From NCBI GenBank assembly GCA_934645275.1, contig CAKUDW010000007.1, positions 1 through 25,609 of the forward strand: a DNA stretch of 25,609 bases, in the 5' to 3' direction. Below, one piece after another: positions 18,201 to 24,123 of this stretch. Position numbers and translations under genes: made by a program. Positions within the stretch are counted from its first letter, which is position 1; each line of letters opens with the position of its first letter. The notes beneath the pieces are model-generated. The model was not told where the DNA came from. It did not search any database and saw nothing but the letters and a program-made list of their open reading frames with translations. Source of the stretch: an uncultured Clostridia bacterium. Its GTDB lineage: Bacteria > Bacillota_A > Clostridia > Christensenellales > Aristaeellaceae.

Positions 18201-19675
18201 CTAGGATTGGGCATGCGGACGGGGCGCTCGGCATTTCGGCGGACGGACTCGAATGGCATCAGCAGCTGCGCGTCTCGGTGTGTGCCGGCGGCAATGTGGA
18301 TTACGCGCGCTTTGCAATTGCGGTTTCGCCGCTGCGCGTGCTGAAGCTGTATCGGGCGGAGGTGATCGACCTGCTCACAGGCGAAGTTGCGGCAAATCAT
18401 GCGTCCATTCAGTTAGATTGGAAGATACCGGTTCCCCGCTACAATGCTTCCGCTTACGATAAGGTTGGCGTGGTGCAGCTCGGCGAATCGGGCGCGGCGC
18501 GCAACCTGGACAGTGAAATGCGTGGCAACAGCGGTATTTGCTTTACCACGCAGGGCGACGGCCTGATCGGCGTGGTCGGCACGAAGGCGCAGATTAAGAC
18601 GGTCGATTCCGAAAAGGGCTCAAACAGCGTGCTTGACGAGTTGGACAAGTGGCGCAAGGACAATGCGGCAAATGCTGGAAACAACGCGGGAAGCGCGCTT
18701 CGAAACCTGTCTGCGGCGCAGAGCAATGTGATTTCCTATTATGGAGAGGCGATCGCCAGCGGCCAGTGGCGCTATCAGGTTAACGTAATCTATCCGGCGC
18801 TGCTCGCGAAGCTCAGCGACGCGCAGGTCGCTGCCTACGCGGCCATGAGCGAAGCCGTGGAAAAGGGTGAAAACAGTTTCTTCGGACAATTGATCGATCC
18901 GGATGAATTTGATGTCGTGGAGGCGTGCTATCGCATGTCTAACCCGCTGGCGGCGCTGGTGACGGCGTTCGACTATCGCAGTTCGGACGGCGTGGTGGAT
19001 GTGGCATATGCGCTGCCAGAGGAAGAGCATATCCGCGCGATCGATGAGTGGCATGCGCAGATCGAGCGCATTGTGAATTATTGCCTGATCCAGGGCGACG
19101 TGGAAATCACGGCGGCGCGGCTGTATCAGTATCTGACTTCGAGCATGCAGGCGCAAACGCCGGATGCCGGGGACGGCAGCGATCTGTATGTGGCGTTCTA
19201 TCCTGGCGCGTTTTATGCGCTGATGCAGAATCGCGTGGCCGCCAACGATGCGGCGAACGCCTACGCCTATCTGTTGATGCAGGCGGGCGTCGAGTGCCTG
19301 CCCGTGCGCGAAGTGCTTCCCGAGGAAGACTCGTCGCGCGAAGCGGCGGCGCAGCTGCGGCACCAGTGGCTGATTGTGTGGATCAACAGTGCGTATTACC
19401 ACGCGGACCCTGAGTTGGACGTTGCAAATGCGGCTTCTCCGGATACGGAGTGCGATACGCTGGGACACTTTGGCATGAGCGACGAAAAGTGCCGCTATGA
19501 TTTGCAGCTGCAGCGCCCGCTTGAAATAGTGGTTCCGGACTGCATGCGCGGCGATGATTCAACGCTGCAAAACGCAGCGATGGGCGAGGCCTTCGCGGTT
19601 CCTGAATGCCCGGCAGGGCTTACGGGCTACGGCATGCAACAGACGGTCACGACCGACGGGGAAAAGGAGGACTGA
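12257..19675 (+). CDS. Giant secreted multidomain protein: GLUG repeats, Ig-like domains, PQQ-like beta-propeller, helical repeats, transglutaminase-like C-terminus
   Basis: A 2472-residue exported protein. It has a signal peptide (cleavage near 'NAALA|E'), then a Pro/Thr/Glu linker to ~145. GLUG-type beta-helix repeats span ~146-630, recurring as 'GGVAG' plus 'xNxGxV'. Beta-sandwich domains follow (one cadherin-like at ~945-1050), then a PEGA-like segment and a PQQ-like beta-propeller at ~1137-1568 (starting 'WNDFRGSEDNNG'). Next come a Big-type domain (~1570-1656) and four helical repeats of ~78 residues (~1658-1980; 'LIEAIGEVTL', 'AREAYDALEAD'). The C-terminus (~2155-2420) resembles a transglutaminase core ('LRHQWLIVWINSAYYHADPE', then 'HFGMSD') without a Cys at the nucleophile site. 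No dockerin or sortase motif is visible. The start at 12257 is chosen over 12167 because it has AGGGGG ~10 nt upstream and opens the signal peptide. It heads the plus-strand riboswitch operon. Confidence 0.88.
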   Translation: MKRGTISFRCVCILFVVIFLLNAALAETASPEPISTPNFPAETKTNEYEAEPTDAPTPAMDTPAPETQAPTSEDSQTTQAPETNPEKTLDVSPEATFSPIPTNMPDGNPEATPEAVPSETPAIELEETPTVSPEATPAAADENQPNCLEGVYQISTADELAWFASLVNGTLANVAQDAQACAVLENDIDLSGRSWTPIGSPASPYAGSFDGAGHSVVGLAINSSASYQALFGYLAGSANVRGLSVYGSVETSGDHAAGIVAFSEASLSDLHNYCNVTAAGRYVGGVAGAVSGSSVKLRGCTNAGNVSSTGETGTVGGVLGGGNGGVYDCANSGAVSGYAYVGGVAGNAGAVENCSNTAAVSGVHQYIGGVAGSAASVDNCKNAGAVSLSGLFVASRDRYEGGYVGGVVGNTGSARGCENRGEVRINALSSIFVGSAAGVVGRCVDTTSNCRNYGNVDMNGAYIAGVVGGNGGGSVVNCINYGDVINHAESGEQTGGVASAGKIEKSVNYGSVRGYQSVGGVCGGTGNSTLRYCYNLGSVSGRNKTGGVAGVCLSAEWSYNAGAVSCRGNVAGMLAGSVSRAENCFYIEGGSVYSRSGTALDVAALRLCMRGSEAYRINFDLNCQSGYPLLNFQQGGATVAADAVRLLPGVSDRYNVRIGGELRGLPNRVQVSAGGLEVECAAEWACADFDVNQPGEYIFEPHISLSGCEAGGDVCKISVRVCTEEELPVITAWWLADGAPTAYTADYGCMPEGFPTGAWATVNGVEQYIQIEWVEPENLDLTDVETEFIFEARPVGAFRVGDEAQPLRVSLRILPLMLISSLRFTDKNNADAAAYALHYLGCVADERGETFSYTLDIFDSTGALYLWAELNAAYQDTATVKYSYKKLDATGAERTGSLRAGKSLNLSGLANRSPSFASENTLVLEASASSGEAQLKQRYEIRTRLLPTLASMKVLSGDTEAYLIPQFDGQWMDYSAQIPASEQAAELVVSATLENAQLAINGAPVQRGADGSYRHVVDMGADVAEVEITLSRATDGKTVESRYALHLGHQQETVLEVRCNPESALFYIENEITGRVFAGSDGLYRLIRGYDYSYTVTAQGYIAQAGELIADQAEMALEIELQRAEENGDIKQDIESDWNDFRGSEDNNGVTGAPAPISASDAVLYWANQAGVSYSSDAVSSPILVNGYLVCTAKQNIFKIDTITGEVVQVGDMVKKSAFNITPPTYAAGMIFVALADGYVQAFNADTLKSLWVYADALGGQPNSPISYRKGYIYTGFWNGEANNGNWVCISVTDEDPGRETEQKQATWVYTQKGGFYWAGACVRDNFLLVGTDDGEVGSASQSSNLLSLEPGTGRLIDCLSGLDADVRCSICYDKKTDRYYFTSKGGYFYSVAVSSDGYFDRSSLKKLDLRGGRTSEGKDVEGMSTSTPVVYNGRAYVGVSGVGQFVAYGGHCIAVIDLASWSIAYTCPTKGYPQTSGLLTNAYENTGLVYIYFFENMSPGTLRIIRDCPGQTQMLSIYDGSPIEQAEAIFTPRGAQRQYALCSPIIDKYGTIYFKNDSGHMMALGSMISGIEITDTPVKLLYEEGEVFSAEGMQVVAHMANGLSRDVSNYVSYSQLPLKIEDTDITVYFRHVRYNNDAEIVDPPQTALNITVLSHADMAALRETVEAIDALDEISIDSGAAIRAAREKYDALGVTLRELVRNYERLTSAEEEYALLDRQEQQKIDRVERLIAAIGEVTLDSGATISEAFSIYNSLSSSGKAKVVSYPLLLEKQAEYEALVAALDSAAARVMRLISELGDIDVNSGAKLYAARDAYDALNADAKARVTNLAALEAAEARYRALIDASGEAARRVSDLIEAIGEVTLDREYAILRAREAYDALEADSAERVDNYETLLAAEDRLAELKRQRAELDEIAAELNGYLEQIRTAAPTAEAVSTENIGAIAPLVQAIYERLNALDTDKRALLGDYAAVADDYRAAIARIGHADGALGISADGLEWHQQLRVSVCAGGNVDYARFAIAVSPLRVLKLYRAEVIDLLTGEVAANHASIQLDWKIPVPRYNASAYDKVGVVQLGESGAARNLDSEMRGNSGICFTTQGDGLIGVVGTKAQIKTVDSEKGSNSVLDELDKWRKDNAANAGNNAGSALRNLSAAQSNVISYYGEAIASGQWRYQVNVIYPALLAKLSDAQVAAYAAMSEAVEKGENSFFGQLIDPDEFDVVEACYRMSNPLAALVTAFDYRSSDGVVDVAYALPEEEHIRAIDEWHAQIERIVNYCLIQGDVEITAARLYQYLTSSMQAQTPDAGDGSDLYVAFYPGAFYALMQNRVAANDAANAYAYLLMQAGVECLPVREVLPEEDSSREAAAQLRHQWLIVWINSAYYHADPELDVANAASPDTECDTLGHFGMSDEKCRYDLQLQRPLEIVVPDCMRGDDSTLQNAAMGEAFAVPECPAGLTGYGMQQTVTTDGEKED

Positions 19676-19677
19676 GA

Positions 19678-21282
19678 ATGCGCAGGACACGAAAGCTGAG
19701 CATTTGCCTTGCGGCGCTGTTGATATTACAGGGCGCTCTGTCAGCTTGCCTGGGCGAGGAAATGCCTGTGCCCACGCAGGCGGCGACCGAAGCGCCGACG
19801 GAAGTGCCGACCGAAGCGCCGACTGAGGCACCGACCGAAACACCGACCGAAGCGCCGACTGAGGTACCAACCGAAGCGCCGACCGAAGCGGCGACCGAGA
19901 CACCAACCGAAGCGGCGACCGAGACACCAACCGAAGCGCCGACTGAAATACCAACGGAAGCGCCGACCGAAGCGCCAACTGAAACGCCGGCCGAGGCACC
20001 GACGGAAGCACCGACAGAAGCACCGACCGAAATGCCAACCGAGGCGCCGACCGAAGCACCCACGCCGGGTCCAGAACTGTGCGTGGATGAGTGCTATCTC
20101 AGCGATGGGCTGAGCGTCGGCGCGGCGGGCGAAGCGGCGCGGTTTATAGAGGTCATCGGCAATGTGGCCTGGCAGGCGCATTGCGACGCTGATTGGGTGA
20201 CGCTGAAAAATGCGACCGTGGATGATAAGTGCGGTTTTACCTTGGATATTGCAGAAAACGCGGGGGAGGCGCGCGCCTGCACCGTCAGCATCGAGGCGGA
20301 GGGCTGCGAAAAGCTGTCAATCGCGATTACGCAGCAGTCGGTGCAGCAGTCGGCGCAGGATTCCGGGCCGGAGGATCAGAGCCCTACGGATCGGCCCGAC
20401 GAGGAACCCGCGCAGATCGAGCAGGTGGAGCGCGACTACGGCATCGGCTGGAAGGGCGTGGTTCAGAGCGACGCGCGAGGCATGGCGATTCCGCTGTTGC
20501 TTCAGGGCGACTATGGTGCGACCGTGTTGTATTACAACGGTCAGCCCAAATCGGTCGCAAGCTCCGGCTGCGGCGCGGCGAGCGTGTCCATGGTGGTCGC
20601 CTACCTGACGGGAGATACGCAACAAAACCCCTATCTGCTATTTTGCAAGGCTGTGGATGCGGGCAGGTATCACGGCAGCGGCCTGAGCCACGAAACACTG
20701 AGCTGGCTCGCCGGAAGCTACGGCGTGAGTTCCAGATGGATATCCGGCAATGCCGATGCGATTGAAGCGGCGCTGAAGGCGGGAAAGCCGGTGATCGCCC
20801 ACATGGGTCAGGGCATCTTTACTGAGCGCGGCCATTATATCGTGCTGCGCGGCTTGACGGAGGACGGCAAGGTGCTCGTAAACGATCCCGCGAGCGCGTC
20901 TCGCAGTCATATGGCCTTCCCGATGGAGACCATACTGGCGCAGGCGCGCACTTCGGCGGCATTCATGGTTTGCAGCGCGAAGGGGAGCAACGACCAAACG
21001 CCTGCGCCCGAAGCGACGGTCGAGCCTACACCGGAGATGACAGTCGAGTCCACGCCGGAGGCGACCCTTGAACCTGCGCCTGAATCGACGGTCGAGCTGC
21101 AATTGGATGTGAACCGTTCAGGGCGCGTGGATATTTGCGATGCGCAATTCGTGTACGACGTCATGGCGCAGTCCGGCGATTCGGACATTTCGGAGGAAAT
21201 GCGCAGTGCCGCCGATGTAAACGGCGACGGCACTGTGGATGAAGGGGATATACAGTGTATCCTCTCCTATATTAGAGATTAA
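19678..21282 (+). CDS. Exported dockerin protein with PTE repeat, BACON domain and C39-like cysteine peptidase domain
   Basis: A 534-residue protein starting two bases after the preceding stop, with GGAGG at 19666-19670. The signal sequence ends in LSAC, a plausible lipobox (Cys24). A 4-residue tandem PTE linker (~36-129) is followed by a BACON-like beta-sandwich (~144-221), with Trp/'DADWVTL' and ending 'SIAITQQS'. A papain-fold peptidase_C39_2 domain (~253-437) has Cys298 in 'SSGCGAASVSMV', His386 in 'GHYIVLRG' and Asn402/Asp403 in 'VNDPAS', so it looks active. A second Pro/Glu linker leads to a type I dockerin (~475-534) with calcium loops 'DVNRSGRVDICD' and 'DVNGDGTVDEGD'. It probably docks onto a cohesin such as the one encoded downstream. 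The peptidase substrate is unknown. Confidence 0.9.
   Translation: MRRTRKLSICLAALLILQGALSACLGEEMPVPTQAATEAPTEVPTEAPTEAPTETPTEAPTEVPTEAPTEAATETPTEAATETPTEAPTEIPTEAPTEAPTETPAEAPTEAPTEAPTEMPTEAPTEAPTPGPELCVDECYLSDGLSVGAAGEAARFIEVIGNVAWQAHCDADWVTLKNATVDDKCGFTLDIAENAGEARACTVSIEAEGCEKLSIAITQQSVQQSAQDSGPEDQSPTDRPDEEPAQIEQVERDYGIGWKGVVQSDARGMAIPLLLQGDYGATVLYYNGQPKSVASSGCGAASVSMVVAYLTGDTQQNPYLLFCKAVDAGRYHGSGLSHETLSWLAGSYGVSSRWISGNADAIEAALKAGKPVIAHMGQGIFTERGHYIVLRGLTEDGKVLVNDPASASRSHMAFPMETILAQARTSAAFMVCSAKGSNDQTPAPEATVEPTPEMTVESTPEATLEPAPESTVELQLDVNRSGRVDICDAQFVYDVMAQSGDSDISEEMRSAADVNGDGTVDEGDIQCILSYIRD
19783..20065 (+). repeat. 12-bp tandem repeat encoding a (P/A)-T-E-x linker
   Basis: About 23-24 copies of a 12-bp unit (consensus near GCGCCGACCGAA) encode four-residue repeats such as APTE, VPTE and ETPT. 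Units differ by synonymous and single-residue changes (A, V, T, I, M at the variable position). It forms an extended spacer between the lipoprotein-like N-terminus and the BACON domain. Such arrays can change copy number by slippage. Confidence 0.92.
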
Positions 21283-21300
21283 AATCAGGGAGGATGAAGA

Positions 21301-23322
21301 ATGAAAAGAGCATTACTGGCGCTGTTGATCCTTGCGCTGCTGCTTCCGGCATGTGCCGGCGCGGCGCTGGCTGCGGGCGGAGATTACAGCAAGGCAAAGA
21401 CGGTGTATTTCACCCTGTCCAACGACGGCGTTCCCGTCATGGGCAACGATACAAAGCAGACTGTGCTTTCGCATGTGAAGGTTACCGTGCCGTATTTTGA
21501 CCTGGCGGATTACGACTTGCAGGATTTTTACCGCTATCCCTCCGCCAGCTTTGAAGAGGGCGGCGATTATATCGGGGATGAGGTCGTGGAAAGCCCCACC
21601 GTGCTGCATTTGTACCTGTACATGCTCGAAAAGTACTACATGGGACTTGCGGACAGCGCGTGCTGCCAGGGCAATCTGGACATGAACGCCGAGGAAGCTG
21701 TGAACGACATGTATGGAAACAGCATCCTGAATCCGAATTCCGACGGCAATTACAACAGCGCGCTGCGGATCTCCGGCGGCGCAAAGTCGATGTACATGCA
21801 GAATTTCTGGGGACACGATGAAAACCTGATGTACTACGTCAACCACCAGTATCCGCTTCAGGCCGCGGGCTGGGGCTCGACCGCCGACTATATTCTGCTC
21901 GAGGACGGCATGACCATCGATGTATCCATGTTCACAGACTGGTCGTTCTGGAATGATGGCGGCGCGTTCGTGTTTTTCGATAAGGATGAGTACTATATCG
22001 CCAAGGGCGATACGCTCACCGTGCAGACGCTTAAGACCGAAACTGTTGCCTGCGAGGACGGTTCCTCCTATGAGAGCACGCCCATTTCCGGCCTGAACGT
22101 TGCGGCGTACGACCTGGCGATCACGAACGACAGGGGCAGCGACTTTACGGTCTCTTCCGATGATCCCAGCAAGTACAGCTACACCTTTACCGAGACCGGC
22201 GATTACCAGATTCTGGGCCTAGACCCGAATAAAGGCACGTCGGACGCGCGCTTTGCGCCGCCCAGCGCCATCGTGCATGTGCTGGACGAACTGATTCCAT
22301 TGACTGGATTGGAGCTGGATTACAGCGAATATACGCTGGCGGATGCGGAGCCGCTGAAGCTGAACGCCACGCTGACGCCCGAGAACGCCACCGGCGTTGA
22401 GATCACCTGGGAGAGCAGCAATGCCAAGGTCGCCACCGTATCCAAAATCGGCGTGGTCAAGACTCAGGGCATGGGCGACTGCGTGATCACCTGCACCGCG
22501 AAGGACAGCTCCGGCAATACCTTCACGAAGGAATGCAGGATTACCGTGCAGGAGAAGGTGGACGTCACGGGCGTGACGCTGAATGCGACGGAGCTGCATC
22601 TGGCGGTTGGCGAAACGTATGAAGGCCTGATCGCGACCGTGGCGCCGGAAAATGCGAACAAGAAATCCATCTTCTGGACGAGCAGCGAGGGCGTGGACGC
22701 CGAGGCGCAGAAGATCGTGCGCGTTCAGAGCAACAACGGCGCGCTGACAGCGCTTGCGCCCGGCGAGGCGACGATTTACGCCGTCAGCTATGAAGATCCC
22801 ACCTATGCGAAATGTACCGATTTCCGCAATTTCCGCGTGTCCGATCTCGACCCCGAAACCGGACTTTACGCCATCTGCAAGGTGATCGTAGGCGATACGG
22901 CAGCCGAACTCACGCTGGATCACAGCCGCGTGGAGCTCGCCGCGGGCGGCAGCTTGACGCTGCAGGCCAGCGCCGCTGACGCGGTGTGGAGCAGCAGCAA
23001 TTCTGCGGTGGCCACAGTTGAAAACGGCGTGGTGACGGCGAAGGGCGCGGGCGTTGCCGTGATCACGGCCAGCGCGAACGGCCAGATGGCGGCCTGCACC
23101 GTGGCGGTGGAGAAAAAAATCGGCAAGGTTTCCAACGACGGTGAGGATAAGGCCAACGTGAACGACGCGGTCGTAATCCTGCGCTCCGTCACCTCGGCGG
23201 GCATGCTCAGCGACGAACAGGCGCTGCTGGCCGATGTGAACGGCGACGGCGTTGCCGATGTAAACGATGCGATTTTGCTTCTGCGCTACACGGCGGGGTT
23301 GGTGGATTCGCTGACCGACTGA
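21301..23322 (+). CDS. Exported dockerin protein with DUF4430-like N-terminal region and three Big_2 domains
   Basis: A 673-residue protein with a signal peptide (cleavage near 'GAALA|AGG') and GGGAGG 6-7 nt upstream. The N-terminal ~300 residues include 'YMQNFWGHDENLMYYVNHQY' and then 'STADYILLEDGMTIDVSMF'. The layout (aromatic-VN-Y, then D-G-D-like turn and a hydrophobic strand) parallels the end of DUF4430, so I regard it as DUF4430-like or a relative; this is tentative. Three Big_2 domains follow (~328-418, 420-535, 535-603) with patterns such as 'ITWESSNAKVATVS' and 'AVWSSSNSAVATVENG'. The C-terminus is a dockerin (~604-673) whose second loop 'DVNGDGVADVND' is canonical and whose first loop is degenerate ('SNDGEDKANVND'). 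It is in the middle of the riboswitch operon and likely a surface binding protein held by a cohesin. Confidence 0.85.
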   Translation: MKRALLALLILALLLPACAGAALAAGGDYSKAKTVYFTLSNDGVPVMGNDTKQTVLSHVKVTVPYFDLADYDLQDFYRYPSASFEEGGDYIGDEVVESPTVLHLYLYMLEKYYMGLADSACCQGNLDMNAEEAVNDMYGNSILNPNSDGNYNSALRISGGAKSMYMQNFWGHDENLMYYVNHQYPLQAAGWGSTADYILLEDGMTIDVSMFTDWSFWNDGGAFVFFDKDEYYIAKGDTLTVQTLKTETVACEDGSSYESTPISGLNVAAYDLAITNDRGSDFTVSSDDPSKYSYTFTETGDYQILGLDPNKGTSDARFAPPSAIVHVLDELIPLTGLELDYSEYTLADAEPLKLNATLTPENATGVEITWESSNAKVATVSKIGVVKTQGMGDCVITCTAKDSSGNTFTKECRITVQEKVDVTGVTLNATELHLAVGETYEGLIATVAPENANKKSIFWTSSEGVDAEAQKIVRVQSNNGALTALAPGEATIYAVSYEDPTYAKCTDFRNFRVSDLDPETGLYAICKVIVGDTAAELTLDHSRVELAAGGSLTLQASAADAVWSSSNSAVATVENGVVTAKGAGVAVITASANGQMAACTVAVEKKIGKVSNDGEDKANVNDAVVILRSVTSAGMLSDEQALLADVNGDGVADVNDAILLLRYTAGLVDSLTD

Positions 23323-23365
23323 TCGCGGCGCAGCGTCGTTCAGAATAAACAGGGAGGATGAACTA

Positions 23366-24040
23366 ATGAAACAAATTGCAGCAATTTTGCTTTCACTGGC
23401 GCTCGTGGCGGTTCTGCTGCCTGCTGCGCTGGCGGAGGTGGAGGATGGCGTCGGCTACGTCGACAGGTTCACGCTTGAGGACGGAACCGAATTGCCGGTA
23501 CAGGTGACGCACAAGACGGACTGGGAATACAGCACCTATCAGGATACGCTGGTTGCGAAGGATATTCCCGTATATACCGTGACCGTTCCGGAAGGAACAG
23601 AGAATGTATGGATATACATGACGGACGCGGGCAAGGCGGCGTTCGGCCATGGCTCGGCTCTGTACAGCTACGCTTACATGGCGGACAGCGATTCGCTGGA
23701 TACCACCATCTATGCGCAGTCGATCGAAATAGGCGATGAATACTACACTGCGCCGGTCACTTGGAAATACGGCTATGCGTGGGAGCTGTCCGACTGGTCG
23801 GTCGGCGCGATCCTGTGCTTCGAAGCCGGCGAGCTGCCGGCGCCCGATCAGCCCGTTTCCGGCGATGTGAACGGCGACAAGGCCGTGACCGTCGATGACG
23901 CGATCCTGATCCTGCGCCATATCGCCAATTTGGATACGCTGGCGGGCGACGCGTTGACCGCGGCGGATGCAAACGGTGATAAGGTCGTGGATGTGAACGA
24001 TGCGATTGCAATTCTGAAGCTGATCGCGAGCGCAAAATGA
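23366..24040 (+). CDS. Small exported dockerin protein, unknown N-terminal domain
   Basis: A 224-residue protein with a signal peptide (cleavage near 'PAALA|E') and a GGGAGG site in the same sequence context as the gene before. Residues ~25-150 form an unrecognised, probably all-beta domain rich in Tyr/Trp/Asp ('IPVYTVTVPEGTENVWIYMT'). A type I dockerin (~163-224) has calcium loops 'DVNGDKAVTVDD' and 'DANGDKVVDVND', both followed by 'AIxIL'-type helices. The N-terminal domain is probably a ligand- or protein-binding module presented on the cohesin scaffold. It lies 43 bp after the Big_2/dockerin gene. Confidence 0.85.
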   Translation: MKQIAAILLSLALVAVLLPAALAEVEDGVGYVDRFTLEDGTELPVQVTHKTDWEYSTYQDTLVAKDIPVYTVTVPEGTENVWIYMTDAGKAAFGHGSALYSYAYMADSDSLDTTIYAQSIEIGDEYYTAPVTWKYGYAWELSDWSVGAILCFEAGELPAPDQPVSGDVNGDKAVTVDDAILILRHIANLDTLAGDALTAADANGDKVVDVNDAIAILKLIASAK

Positions 24041-24049
24041 TCTGACAGG

Positions 24050-24107
24050 TCAATACCGGTATAAAAACGGCGCCCCCCGCTTCAATACCGTTGATATTGA
24101 AAAAAGA
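24050..24107 (+). promoter_or_regulatory. Intercistronic direct repeat and hairpin of unknown role
   Basis: The 83-bp gap before the cohesin gene holds the 9-base sequence TCAATACCG twice (24050-24058 and 24082-24090). The first copy lies in the perfect palindrome ATACCGGTAT, and the second in a hairpin TTCAATA-N7-TATTGAA. No T-run follows, so it is not a standard terminator. It may be an mRNA processing or differential-expression element that separates scaffold from dockerin expression, or a protein-binding site. Confidence 0.3.
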
Positions 24108-24123
24108 GGAAGGGAAGAACATC

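Noticed and set aside
19783..20065. CRISPR-like regular repeat
   Set aside because: Units are 12 bp, directly abutting with no spacers, and in frame within a protein-coding gene.
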